Shown one piece after another: positions 27,601 to 34,560 of a stretch of 64,000 nt of DNA (position 1 is the first letter of the stretch; each line of letters begins with the position of its first letter). A program made the translations under genes and the position numbers. The notes below the pieces were generated by a model, which was not told where the DNA came from, searched no databases, and saw nothing but the letters and a program-made list of their open reading frames with translations. Source of the DNA: Mytilus californianus (taxonomy: Eukaryota > Mollusca > Bivalvia > Mytilida > Mytilidae); NCBI RefSeq assembly GCF_021869535.1, contig NW_026262712.1, positions 114,945,640-115,009,639 of the forward strand, in the 5' to 3' direction.

Positions 27601-29257
27601 CAGTAGTATCCTTAATTTCAAGTTCACTTGGATATATGAGATGTAAGTATTGGCTGAAATATGGGTTATTCAATGATAGGACATCATCAATATATCGCAA
27701 AGTAAAATTAAAGAATTTCGCAAGGTGCTTTTTCTTTTTGTCTTTTAGAAGGTTCTGAATGAATTCTGCTTCAAACGAGAAAACAAATGGCCTAATTTAT
27801 GTACAAAATAATGAACGAAAAACAAATATGGTACACAACAACAAACGACAACCACTGAATTAAAGGCTCCTGACTTTAGACAGGCATATTTAGAATGTGG
27901 CGCGGAGCAAAATGTATGTCATTAATGCACATATTTCATTGTTATCTTATGGTGATATGAGTTTCTGATTGTTTTAGTGTTTCTTTTTGTATTTGGAGAA
28001 TCTTATTTTAAATTGTGATTGTTTTAGTGTTTCTTTTTATGCCTTAAAGTATATGGGGAATCTAATTTTAAAAATAGTCGACTTTACCTACACACATTTC
28101 TGAATTGAAAATCGGGAGTTGCGCCGATCATTTACAAACGTGTCAATGTGTACTCGACTAACCTGTACGAATGATGAGCAAACATAATCAATTTTGGTTT
28201 TTTCCGTAAACAGATTGCTATTTAAAACTATTTATATAACAGAAAATATAATATGTAAAAAAGGAGATGTATTATGATTTCCAATGAAACAACTATCTAC
28301 TAGAATTTATATGACGTGGATGTAAGCAACTATTGTTTACCGTTCGGCCTTCATGAATGAACAAAACAAATACCGTACGTATAGTCTGCTGTAAGTGCCC
28401 TCATAGAATAATGAGATGCAGTTTGACTGTCAAAGAAACAACACCCCACCAGAGACCAAATGACGTATACGTAAATGTTAACAACTATCATCGTTCGGAC
28501 TTCAATAATGAGCATTACCCAAACCATATAGCAAGCTATTAACCGCTAAAACAAGGCAAAACAACAAACAAAATCAAGCGAAAAACAACAACCTCTGAAT
28601 TACTGCTGTCTCCTGACTTCGGACCGGAACACACAGAATGTGGTGAAGTTTGACATGTTCCCCCCCCCCCCCCCCCCCCCCCCCCGGCCAACGACAGTGG
28701 TATAACAGCACTAAATAAAAAAATGAGCTATAAAAATCAGTTGAAAAGGGTTCAACTAATCAGATCGGTACATTGAATCCAGTTTTACATCAGGTGATAA
28801 ATACAAACAAATAATGAGTAAAATACATAAAAAACAGAATATGCAGAGAGTATAGCAGTATATCAGACAATAGCAGCACAAGTGTGAACACCTCAGATTC
28901 CGATACACTTTAAAAAGACGCACGTCAGTAGTCAATGACAAACTGGCAATACCACAGCAAAAACGACAAATTACCAAAAGACAAATAATAGTCTACAAAT
29001 TTAGACAAAACACAGAAAACTAAAGACTACGCAAAACGAATCCTATCAAAACACCGAGGGGATTTCAGGTTCTCGGGAAGGGTAAGCACATCACGAAACA
29101 GTATTTGCTTTGTTTGATTTAAATGATATTAAGAAATAAAAAGAAAATCAATTCTACAGATATGTTTTAAGATTAACATTGCTTTTATTTCAGACAAGAT
29201 CCAACGAACCGCATTGATTGTAAACATTTACCTGACTTAAAATTTGATCTTTATTAG
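6465..29257 (+). CDS. Secreted animal haem peroxidase (peroxidasin/MPO superfamily), 12 coding exons
   Basis: Joining 6465-6600, 9551-9794, 11070-11290, 11807-11995, 13306-13357, 16237-16337, 17329-17433, 17860-17952, 21052-21772, 23624-23799, 24173-24275 and 29194-29257 gives 2205 nt, 734 residues plus stop, with every junction in phase and GT-AG sites. Residues 1-17 are a signal peptide. A Pro/Gly/Arg-rich pro-region follows, then the peroxidase domain from about residue 175. Visible active-site features by family analogy: distal His254 in FGQFIDHD with Gln250 and Ca-binding Asp255, catalytic Arg400 in FLREHNRIA, proximal His487 in AYRMGHSLV, and Asn571 in ALNIQRGRDHG. The family uses H2O2 to oxidise halides or phenolic/tyrosyl substrates outside the cell. 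There are no Ig or LRR domains, so it is not full-length peroxidasin. An AG at 6456-6457 before the ATG suggests an upstream non-coding exon. Exact substrate is unknown. Confidence 0.9.
7130..7340 (-). repeat. Short-repeat family B copy in peroxidase intron 1
   Basis: Nearly identical to 1160-1365 (GAGACCGTTGGTTTTCCCG start, CATACCACATCTTCTTATAT end) and abuts a retroelement fragment at its end. Confidence 0.7.
7341..8340 (+). mobile_element. Retroelement fragment (GIPMGTN/YIDD type) with its non-coding tail
   Basis: Encodes CKQTIGIPMGTNC, a YSYEADFIQE block, FTFRYI(I)DDVLS with an inserted Ile codon, KLYDKRDDFSFPIVNFPF and HGIYISQLTRYS, and ends GRHHELVDHYGISV. At least one frame break lies between 7630 and 7686. 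The 3' tail (8015-8335, family E) is also found at 14735-15035 and 37615-37885. Not functional; it sits in sense orientation within peroxidase intron 1. Confidence 0.8.
8395..8610 (+). repeat. Diverged family A-like fragment
   Basis: Shares the CTGACC..ACAGGCAC and GGCGGGATTTAACATG landmarks with family A but lacks its head. Confidence 0.4.
9551..9794 (+). CDS. Peroxidase exon 2: Gly/Pro/Arg-rich pro-region
   Basis: Acceptor ATATTGCAG at 9542-9550. Encodes a Gln/Pro/Gly stretch with GGTPGTPG and a basic FGRRRP segment. Two donors are possible: GTAAGA at 9721 and GTAATT at 9795. Only 9795 joins exon 3 in frame (ending AT, completed to ATG), so I chose it although GTAAGA looks stronger. Use of 9721 would break the frame. 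Confidence 0.7.
10162..10253. repeat. Inverted repeat (hairpin) built on GGGGTGTA / TACACCCC
   Basis: AGGGGTGTAC...TTTTACACCGGTGTT is mirrored by AACACCAGTGTAAAA...GTACACCCCT. The arms are about 30 nt with a few mismatches. Likely a small MITE in intron 2. Confidence 0.55.
10385..10500. repeat. Poly-T / poly-A rich tract
   Basis: Alternating long runs of T (up to about 18) and A within intron 2. Low complexity; no gene. Confidence 0.6.
11070..11290 (+). CDS. Peroxidase exon 3: start of catalytic domain
   Basis: Encodes CNPFDKYRKPDGTCNN, the usual opening of animal haem peroxidases with the first disulphide pair, and ends YGD before GTAAGT (11291). The acceptor (TTTTGAAG) is pyrimidine-poor. 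Confidence 0.85.
11440..11560 (+). repeat. Short-repeat family D fragment
   Basis: Starts AATTGAGAATGGAAATGGGA and includes ACGTGTCAAAGAGGCAA and GGTCTTCAACACAGC. Longer copy at 26864-27395, minus-strand copy at 36440-36600. Confidence 0.65.
11807..11995 (+). CDS. Peroxidase exon 4: distal histidine
   Basis: Encodes LGKDGNPLPGPREIS and then the distal haem motif FGQFIDHD (His codon at 11965-11967). Acceptor TTTACAG, donor GTAAGT at 11996. Confidence 0.92.
12267..12377. mobile_element. Hairpin MITE
   Basis: Arms of about 42 nt (12267-12308 and 12336-12377) begin AAGGAATGACTGTAATATTT and are reverse complements with few mismatches. Located in peroxidase intron 4. Confidence 0.6.
12655..12960 (+). 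repeat. Strongly diverged family A copy
   Basis: AGAGCTGTGGTTTAAATGCA, GAGGCAACTATCC, GCGGCCATCAACAATTAGCC and ACCGAATAGTAAGC follow family A order with many substitutions. Confidence 0.45.
13306..13357 (+). CDS. Peroxidase exon 5 (52 nt), first unit of a minisatellite
   Basis: After acceptor CTTACTTACAG it encodes DTDGTDIECCNGNIPVI plus two bases of an Arg codon, the vicinal-cysteine segment of the family. Donor GTAAGT at 13358. Twelve further copies of this exon follow immediately, but only this one has a pyrimidine-tract acceptor and it alone gives an in-frame junction with exon 6. Confidence 0.85.
13306..14080 (+). repeat. 13-copy minisatellite made of peroxidase exon 5 plus its splice donor
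   Basis: The unit is 59 nt: the exact 52-nt exon 5 followed by GTAAGTA. The first two junctions have a 12-nt spacer (GTAAGTTAGGGA, GTAAGTAAGGGA). Thirteen exon copies occur. Variants include GATTTAG in copies 7 and 8, a C in copy 6 (CCTGCCATC), CTTTCC in copy 11, and donors GTAAAT (copy 12) and GTAGAT (copy 13). Scattered differences argue against a simple assembly collapse. No copy after the first has a pyrimidine tract. Confidence 0.92.
14495..15040 (+). mobile_element. Retroelement 3' fragment plus family E tail
   Basis: Starts within the block encoding AYGVYISQLRYS-like residues, continues through the CISFHDFLDRGLL block with stops, and carries the ATGAGACCTACCGAATTAG tail. Close relative of 7686-8340. 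Located in peroxidase intron 5. Confidence 0.7.
15041..16017. other. Intronic sequence, no gene seen
   Basis: AT-rich, part of peroxidase intron 5; no repeat family recognised and no splice-bounded coding block found. Confidence 0.4.
16018..16205 (+). repeat. Short-repeat family B copy
   Basis: Begins AATAAGAAGATGTGGGATGA and ends ACCAACGATCTAATC before a GAGAAACGAGAAAC run. It is the reverse complement of 7130-7340, lying just upstream of the exon-6 acceptor. Confidence 0.65.
16237..16337 (+). CDS. Peroxidase exon 6
   Basis: Acceptor TTGTTTTTAG. Encodes SECFPFSTPPGEF and CMNFVRSAPTL, the family's conserved Cys and FVRS blocks. Donor GTATTC at 16338. The exon-5 to exon-6 junction restores Arg-Ser. 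Confidence 0.85.
17329..17433 (+). CDS. Peroxidase exon 7: calcium-binding segment
   Basis: Encodes GPRQQENAITSWLDLSSVYG and ends in a DGDDG run. ITSWLDLSSVYGSS corresponds to the conserved calcium-loop region of the superfamily. Donor GTAAAT at 17434. Confidence 0.9.
17860..17952 (+). CDS. Peroxidase exon 8
   Basis: Acceptor TTTACTTCAG. Encodes GKLKTGYNDLLPDNP and ends SLCFHAG before GTAAGC (17953). Its minus-strand paralogue is at 35388-35302. Confidence 0.88.
17960..18790 (+). mobile_element. Retroelement reverse-transcriptase fragment in peroxidase intron 8
   Basis: The best-preserved copy. An open frame at 18086-18613 carries IIKMLEFLIDIIFVEF, QQTVGIPMGTNFANLL, FLYSYEAEFTQ and FTFRYIDDVLSLNNPYFSQY, then breaks near 18470; the IYDKRDDFNFPIIN-like block follows in another frame, ending GHHHELVDLYDVSVS at 18785. 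Sense orientation to the host gene. The GIPMGT box and YIDD are reverse-transcriptase motifs; Penelope-like affiliation is a guess. Confidence 0.85.
18871..19252 (+). repeat. Tandem duplication, 191-bp unit x2
   Basis: CCCGAATATGACTGTTATAC begins at 18871 and again at 19062. Both units run through TCCAACATT, GTTATGGTTT and a CATCATTGTCAT end. Confidence 0.65.
19520..19760 (+). repeat. Short-repeat family C copy
   Basis: Landmarks: AGGTTCAACCCACCATTTTT, ATATGGCAGTTGTTATCAAA, GTTGATGTGTTTCCCTCGG, CAATCGATTTATGAC. Same family at 51355-51620 (+) and 24615-24860 (-). Confidence 0.7.
20227..20338. mobile_element. Hairpin MITE
   Basis: AATTTTGTTTGGGATGTAAA and its arm are mirrored by TTTACACCCAGATAAAATT across a centre containing GAAGCGCTTC. 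Located in intron 8. Confidence 0.55.
21052..21772 (+). CDS. Peroxidase exon 9: catalytic core
   Basis: The longest exon (721 nt). It contains MHTIFLREHNRIA (catalytic Arg), GAAAYRMGHSLVGDS (proximal haem His) and LGALNIQRGRDHGLPGYN (conserved Asn). Acceptor is a run of T plus CAG at 21049-21051; donor GTATGT at 21773. Confidence 0.95.
22745..23165 (+). repeat. Dispersed repeat ending in a GACGGACA tract
   Basis: Contains two diverged units with CCATAACTC, CACCAAAGTTTCAT / CACAAAAGTTTCATG and a TTTTTGAG(T/C)TATTGT phrase, then a (GACA/GACG)n tract at 23093-23130. Located in intron 9. Confidence 0.55.
23166..23345 (-). repeat. Family E tail fragment
   Basis: GTCCGAAAGGGTAAGCAGTT and the flanking words match the reverse complement of the retroelement tail (GCTTACCCTTCCGGAGCACC). 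Confidence 0.5.
23624..23799 (+). CDS. Peroxidase exon 10
   Basis: Encodes PNVDDVDLYVGALSERP and GPTFRCLIAVQF, standard C-terminal blocks of the peroxidase domain. Acceptor GTTTTGTAG; donor GTATGT at 23800. Confidence 0.92.
24173..24275 (+). CDS. Peroxidase exon 11
   Basis: Encodes a stretch with GIYCRNLNINKIQP, matching the family's final Cys-bearing helix (commonly ICDN). Acceptor TAATTTCAG; donor GTAAGT at 24276. Confidence 0.85.
24449..24614 (+). repeat. Short-repeat family A head
   Basis: AATAAGATGTGGTATGATTG to AAAACAATTCAA, then joined directly to an inverted family C copy. Confidence 0.65.
24615..25110 (-). repeat. Short-repeat family C, long copy
   Basis: The reverse complement of the 19.5-19.8 kb copy, extending further into sequence like the 18.9-19.3 kb tandem unit (minus-strand CATTGCTATAAGCTAAGACG words). 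This indicates that both belong to one composite repeat of about 0.9 kb. Confidence 0.6.
25247..25333 (-). repeat. tRNA-like sequence (possible SINE head)
   Basis: On the minus strand GTGGTCTAGTGGTATCATG resembles a pol III A box and GGTTCGAATCC is a canonical B box. The acceptor and T stems do not pair well, so it is probably a tRNA pseudogene or SINE head rather than a working tRNA. Confidence 0.5.
25655..25742 (-). repeat. Second tRNA-like sequence
   Basis: Minus strand reads AGCCGTGATAGTCTAGTCG then AAGTTCGAACCTTG, a diverged A box and B box with the same spacing as the copy 0.4 kb away. Located in peroxidase intron 11. Confidence 0.45.
26511..26614. mobile_element. Near-perfect hairpin, 43-nt arms
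   Basis: The left arm 26511-26553 and right arm 26572-26614 are reverse complements with a single mismatch in 43. The 18-nt centre holds a further small palindrome (GCGAC/GTCGC). It is the best-preserved inverted repeat in the window, so probably a young MITE. Confidence 0.8.
26690..27770 (-). mobile_element. Retroelement fragment split by a family D insertion
   Basis: On the minus strand 27700-27404 carries RYIDDVLSLNNPYFSQY, IYDKRDDFNFPIINFPF and YGVYISQLIRYAHA. The protein resumes at about 26845-26700 with MDFIHRSVLLTQKLLKQSYE and GHHHKLVDPYDV. The 0.5 kb between the halves is a family D repeat. It lies antisense to the peroxidase gene, in intron 11. Confidence 0.8.
26864..27395 (+). repeat. 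Short-repeat family D, long copy
   Basis: Begins AAATCGAGAATGGAAATGGG and continues through CGCACCCGGAGGTGTCCTTC, GGCGGGGTTAAACATG and ACTGACATGCCAGCC. It interrupts the retroelement around it, so it is the younger insertion. Confidence 0.75.
27776..27905 (+). repeat. Short-repeat family A middle fragment
   Basis: AACAAATGGCCTAATTTATG to GACAGGCATATTTAGAATGTGG; head and tail missing. Confidence 0.6.
27906..28078 (+). repeat. Duplicated copy of the peroxidase 3' UTR inside the last intron
   Basis: GGAGCAAAATGTATGTCATT at 27905 recurs at 29278, only 21 bp after the gene's stop codon. Both continue through CACATATTTCAT, GATTG(C)TTTTAGTGTTTC and GGGGAATCTAATTTTAAA. The intronic copy has an extra internal duplication of the GATTGTTTTAGTGTTTC block. 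Confidence 0.75.
28255..28740 (+). repeat. Family A copy with a 26-nt poly-C run
   Basis: Diverged family A landmarks (GAGATGTATTATGATTTCCA, ACCGTTCGGCC, AACACACAGAATGTGG). An uninterrupted run of C spans 28660-28685, where family A copies elsewhere read TCCTCCC-like text. Confidence 0.6.
29194..29257 (+). CDS. Peroxidase exon 12 and stop
   Basis: Acceptor TTTTATTTCAG. Encodes RIDCKHLPDLKFDLY then TAG (29255-29257). The 4.9-kb intron before it holds retroelements, tRNA-like sequences and a duplicated piece of the 3' UTR. Confidence 0.82.
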
Positions 29258-29498
29258 GAAATAGTGATTACTCTGCAGGAGCAAAATGTATGTCATTACC
29301 CACATATTTCATGGTTATATTATGTTGATATGCGTTTGTGATTGCTTTTAGTGTTTCTTTTTATGTTTTTAATTATTGGGGGAATCTAATTTTAAATCGT
29401 TGCGTTTGATGAGAAGGACTGTGGATTAATGAAGATATGGAAACATTAAACCTATTGAAAAAAATGCTTTGCTATTGTATATTACGAAGCTATCGGTA

Positions 29499-29504
29499 AA
29501 TAAA
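29499..29504 (+). terminator. Possible polyadenylation signal of the peroxidase gene
   Basis: AATAAA lies about 240 nt after the stop codon. The cleavage site is not visible. Confidence 0.45.
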
Positions 29505-30539
29505 AATTGTTGAAAAATATATCATTTGAGTTATTGCGTTTATGTATGCACAATTTATAATTTTAAAATCGACCTTATGCAATTGCACGTATGCATGTAC
29601 ATGTGTAAGAGGTTAATTGATTTTGGAACATTCAAATACGAAATAAAAGATGCATTTTGGTATGTGTTGTAGGGTTCTTATATCAACTCAATTTTCAAAC
29701 AGTTACAGCTTTGCTTAGAGATTTTCAACTCGAAATAGGTTAACAAAAAGATTGATATTCATCTGCATAAGGTCGATTTCTATCTAACACAGCTATTATA
29801 TTACTTCCAAAAACTTCTTAAATATGCAAGACTGATTAACATTTAAATTTTTTGAAAATGAAAACAAATTCTTTTTAAATCTGGCAATTTGTTTGGAATA
29901 ATTATTAATATAGATTTTTAAGTCTTCCAATAATCAAGATTTAAACTTGGCAATTCGTCACACCGTATTCTTTTGACCGGAAGTTTTCTGAAATAAAAAC
30001 AATATGTCATTAATTTGGTAGAATACTCATTGCATTTACATGTAGGAACATATGAGTTGTGTACTTTTAGATACGAAAAATAAAAAAACTATTTATGTTA
30101 TATATTTACAGTTTTGTATACAGCTACTAGCAAACAAAACCAACTTAACAAAGACATCTTGCCTCCAGTCCGACAATAAATTCCCGCAAACGTATGTCGC
30201 TTTATCTCATTCAATTGATCTAAATTAAAAGATAATTTTAAACAATCAATAGTGTTTGTTCCTCAACTTGATGTCCCAAATATATAGATAATTACGGAAG
30301 AAGACGAAGAGAGACGAAAAATACCAAAGAAGTCAAGAACTGACAAAGCCATGGTAAAACCGAAACCGACCAAAAGACAAACAACAGTATAGAAAACATA
30401 ACACAGAAAACTGAATAAATTTTAGTAATTAATCTTTGGTTACAACCCCTTTCAGTCTACAAAATTAAGTCATCCGATTGGAGGTTTTCCATTTGTGCTT
30501 TTTTGTGGAGATCCTATCATCCTATGCTATTCTTATAGA

Positions 30540-30657
30540 TTATCGATGGTATTTCAAACGGGAGGGTGTTTCTCAGCTACCATCTCATCGAAGGGCAACA
30601 GCCTTGAGATGAGATGTGACCGAGAAACATCATCGAGTTTTAAATACCATTGATATA
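30540..30657. mobile_element. Hairpin MITE
   Basis: ATCGATGGTATTTCAAAC and GTTTCTCAGCTACCATCTCA are mirrored by TGAGATGTGACCGAGAAAC and TTTTAAATACCATTGAT around a centre of about 25 nt. It lies beside a family A head at 30660-30800. Confidence 0.6.
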
Positions 30658-30659
30658 TA

Positions 30660-30800
30660 AAAATATGGGAGATGTGGCATAATTGCCAATGAGAAAACTA
30701 TCCACCAAAGTTCAAATGAATCGGATGTAAGTAATTATAGGCAACCGTGCGGCCTTCAACCATGAGAAATACCCATACCGTATAGTCGGCTATATAATCT
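30660..30800 (+). repeat. Short-repeat family A head
   Basis: GGGAGATGTGGCATAATTGC to CATACCGTATAGTCGGC. Confidence 0.6.
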
Positions 30801-31014
30801 GTTTATCGCTATTTTGCCTGTAATGTCGTTAATGTTAACATTGACAACGTCACCAGCGTCCTTATTTTTTAGTGACAACTGTCTATCTCAAGCGAGTGGT
30901 ATGATATGAAAAATCATCACAAAAACAAAAATAAAAGATCAAAGGAAAAACACACCCAATAGCGATAATAAATGCTTATTTGAGTTTGTTTTCCAAATTT
31001 GACGTCTCAAAAGT

Positions 31015-32765
31015 ATATCGTTCATAGTGAACGTCATTCAAGTATGACGTGTATGTTTTTTTTTACTATGACGTTGCGCACGATGTTGGTACCAATTCCA
31101 TTTTGCTATAGATTAGCATAAAAATAAATACGTAGACTGGTCAGTTCGATAAAAATATAGTGATTTCTGATTGAATTCATTCCATTAGACTTGAAATTAA
31201 AGAAAAAAAGGAACCGAAATTTAAAATACCAGGAATTATAACACTTAATTATCCCATTTTTACGCAAAAACGTAATGTCCAATGTTTCATTTTGTGTGCA
31301 AAAGATCAGAGTTCCGTTTCTCTCCTACGGTATGTTTTCTCTGATCATCGTAAAACTTCACAATAATATTGCTATTGTTATAATTATTCGCGTGTTAAAG
31401 CAAAATCAATATCACTGAAACCTTAATCCGGAAAATGTTATTTTTGTAAACGGTCTGAAAAATGTCCAACCGTATGCAAAGTAAGTATATTTCGGGTTTG
31501 CGCATTTATACCATGAAATTGAAAAAGCTGAGAGAAAAAATATTTATTATATTTTGAAAGTTTTTTTACTTTTCTCCTGTTTCATGATATTTGTTTGCCG
31601 GAAACCATGCGTATAGTTTCTATTGCAATGACTTCAAAAAGTATAGCCATCTTGTCCCAACGAAAAAAACGCTGTATTTTCTTTAAAATTGAGGTTTTAA
31701 CCAGCTGTCTATCAAATAAGCATAGTTAGATCATAAAAAATAAAACTTGGCGGTAAAGGTTTTTCTGTTTTTCTTCTTAAACAATATAGTGTTTAATATT
31801 TTTTCGTTAGGCAACAATGTTTTTAGATCGTTTCAAAAAGTATAGCCGTTTTGTCCCAACGTTCGCAAAACGTAATTGATGTCATGCTCTGGTTTTTAAT
31901 TTTATATCGTAATTATTTGTTTCCAGTTTAATTCGAATGAAAATAAAAATACATGTATAAATTACAATACAACCAATGTATGAGAAAGGAATAGTTTAAG
32001 TTTAAATTCAAATGTTGACCAAATGAGATCGATATAAAAAAAATATCGGGATCTTAGGTTTTTTTTTATAGCATATTTGTTTTATATAAGGAACATTGTC
32101 TATCTGCAAGTTTTAAATCTTCAAAAGTAACATGTATATTTTTTTGTTAATAAAATAAAATAGAGAAAAGCCATTGCTGGCAATTATAACAAACAAGGGA
32201 TATGCCACAAAAATACGGAAATGAGAAAATTTAAAACATGAGTCCCGAATGTTTAACTTCCTAAATATTTTGAGACAAAGAAAGCATCGGGAAATGATAA
32301 AATATAGAAAGGAAACGGAAACGGGAAGAAATGCAACAAAAGGAATAAATATGCAAAAAATAGGAGAATATGAATTCAAAATCTAATTTATATTAAAAAT
32401 ACATCTGTGTAAATTTGGACATTATTGTATCGGTTTCAATAATGCGAACTGCTGCCGAAAGGAAAATTATCAATTATGGCTTGGAAAGACTGACAACTCC
32501 TGTAAATGAGTTTCATTAAAAAAATATCTACACGACCACTTTTATTTGTAAATTTATGCATTTTTTCAGATAAACCGAAATCGGTTACCAAATTCACAAC
32601 AGTATATTGACATCATCAATAATATGCTTGAACGCTTGAAACTTTCTTTGAAATCGTCGAAATCGCCTTATTTTGAGGAACGTCGTGAAACGCTAAGTAG
32701 TACCAACATCGTGCGCAACGTCTATATACCGCTTTAAAAAGAATGACGTTGAATTTAAACAAAGA
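31015..32765. mobile_element. Fold-back element with long imperfect terminal inverted repeats
   Basis: The block GACGTTGCGCACGATGTTGG (about 31070-31095) is mirrored by CCAACATCGTGCGCAACGTC at 32704-32723. Outside both lies a CGTCATTC / GAATGACG pair. The interior carries two copies of AGTATAGCC(A/G)T(C/T)TTGTCCCAACG (about 31640 and 31838). No transposase frame. It sits just beyond the 3' end of the peroxidase pseudogene. Confidence 0.6.
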
Positions 32766-32963
32766 ACTAATATTTTACTGAGTTGGTTCTAAGATCGGTG
32801 AAAGGTTTTTAATAGATGAGGTACTAAATGTAAGTGACAAACAAATAAGAGAGACAACATAAGTTAACCGGTGATCTTAACACGTGATTAATTTCAAATA
32901 TACACAACCAACTTATTTAACTGAGGAAATGGCATTTGAGACAACTCATGGTCATAATCTTAC

Positions 32964-33136
32964 CTAGTTTAAACCCTGTAGCTGGGAAGTTATTTTCGTA
33001 AAAGAATCTGTCACCGTGTTTATAATTGAGGAACTGAAGAGCTATAAGGCATCTGAATGTTGGTCCTAGGATAGATTCTCCTGATGCAGGTTTTTCTGAC
33101 ATTCCTCCAACAAATAAATCAATATCATCAGGATGA
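32964..33136 (-). pseudogene. Peroxidase pseudogene exon 10
   Basis: Encodes HPDDIDLFVGGMSEKPASGE, GPTFRCLIALQF and GDRFFYENNFPATGFKLG without breaks; one codon shorter than exon 10 of the + strand gene, with the phase kept on both sides. Confidence 0.85.
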
Positions 33137-33731
33137 CTAAAAAATGAATTGAAACTGGTTATAAACGTTTGAACAAAGTTAGCCAGTCTCCTGTGTTGTA
33201 ATTCATGAGTCTTATGGTTGTGAACATAAAAAATATATCCAAACGATACCACGCAGGTGTATTTTCACAAATATTGTGCTTTAAAAAATGCACATTCACT
33301 ACGATTAGCAGAGAATTAACAACTATTTATACAAGTCTCTCACAGTATAATTACATTAATAGTTATCATGGCAAGCTAATTGAATGGTTAAAATGTTATT
33401 TTTGTACTCGCAAATTACAAGATATGGCGTCATAAGTGACCGGTGTAATGACCGGTTTGAAGGGAAAGAAAGGCATAAGGATATGTTAAACAAATCAACG
33501 ATATTAATTGAAAGTACAACATCATATTTGAATTATTGATTCTGTATATTCCACATTTTCTTGTACATGTTTCACTATTGACCAATATGAGGTTGTTTTT
33601 TATTTGTTTGATATTTGTTGGCGCTTTTAGATTTTGTTGATTTTATTCTACAAAAATGTTATGACATATATTTATTCTTATAGTTCGATGTTTTATAATT
33701 TATTATCTTATAATTAGTTTTTAATTTTTAC

Positions 33732-34414
33732 TGCTGTATTCGTAGCAGATGAATGTTTTCATAAACACGTGCAGTAGATTTGTCATGATCAACCAGTCCA
33801 CCATATGCATTACCAAAATGTTTTGCACGATACAGACGCAGTATTCTCTATATTCATTGTACCCAGCTATACCATGATCACGTCTATGTGTATATTGAGT
33901 GCACCAAGGTCAAATATTTCCCCTGGTTGAACTTCAAACAGATGATTACGCATAGTGTTGCAGACATCCACCTACCCATACGCTTGACGCCAAATTTATT
34001 GTTTTTACGTCAAAGGCTCCATTCTGCATTAAAGACCTTCGAAGATCCTTGAAATTGACACCTGATGCACCCATGTGCTTTCCTACTTGTGAATGTCCAT
34101 ATCGAAAGGCGGTGTCACCAAACTCATTGCATGTAGCTCCATCGAGATAAGGAGAATAGAAAGTTTGGTAACCTTTAGAAGTACAAGTTAGGCTTATGAT
34201 GTTAGCATATTTTGGTCCAACCAGAGCTGCTACAAATTCGTTAAACACAATGTGTTGGTAGACTCCTGTGAGAATTTTTCTAGTTTCTTGAAACAACTTC
34301 TCATCATTCCATTCAGTGTTCAAATCTGACAGTTCCTTTGTTATTCTGTTATGCTCCCTTACAAATATGATTCAAGAATAAAAAGAATAAGTCCACATGG
34401 GATGCTATGATCAG
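33732..34414 (-). pseudogene. Peroxidase pseudogene exon 9 (catalytic core, frame-broken)
   Basis: An open stretch at 34323-33946 encodes EWNDEKLFQETRKILTGVYQ, AFRYGHSQVGKHMGASG and WVGGCLQHYA. The rest (RNHLFEVQPGE, FDLGALNIH, RDHGIAGYNEYREYC, GGLVDHDKSTARVYENIH) is spread over other frames. An upstream stop precedes FVREHNRIT. Confidence 0.85.
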
Positions 34415-34429
34415 AAATCGTAAAACTGC

Positions 34430-34560
34430 CCTTCTTAATTTTGGGGTTTAATGCGTTTCAACTCCGTTCTTGATTTTGCCTGTTTTTGTTTATTCGAGCA
34501 TCACTGATGAGTCTTCTGAATAAAGAAAAAAGAAACGTGCGTCTGGCGAACGTAACTATA
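34430..34560 (+). ncRNA. Hammerhead ribozyme-like motif 2
   Basis: CTGATGA (34504-34510), a lengthened and A-rich stem-II region, GAAAC (34532-34536), then GTGC and GTC (34541-34543). Stem I begins TCA/TGG. Flanking words (GCGTTTCAACTCCGTTCTTG) align with motifs 1 and 3. Stem II has decayed. It lies antisense to, and just upstream of, exon 9 of the peroxidase pseudogene. Confidence 0.5.

Noticed and set aside
28661..28685. CRISPR or other regularly spaced repeats in the window
   Set aside because: The sequence is eukaryotic, and the only regular array (13.3-14.1 kb) has no unique spacers.
6465..29257. Assigning the gene as peroxidasin, thyroid peroxidase or MPO orthologue
   Set aside because: There are no LRR, Ig, VWC or CCP/EGF modules. 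Only the superfamily can be supported from sequence alone, so no gene symbol was given.
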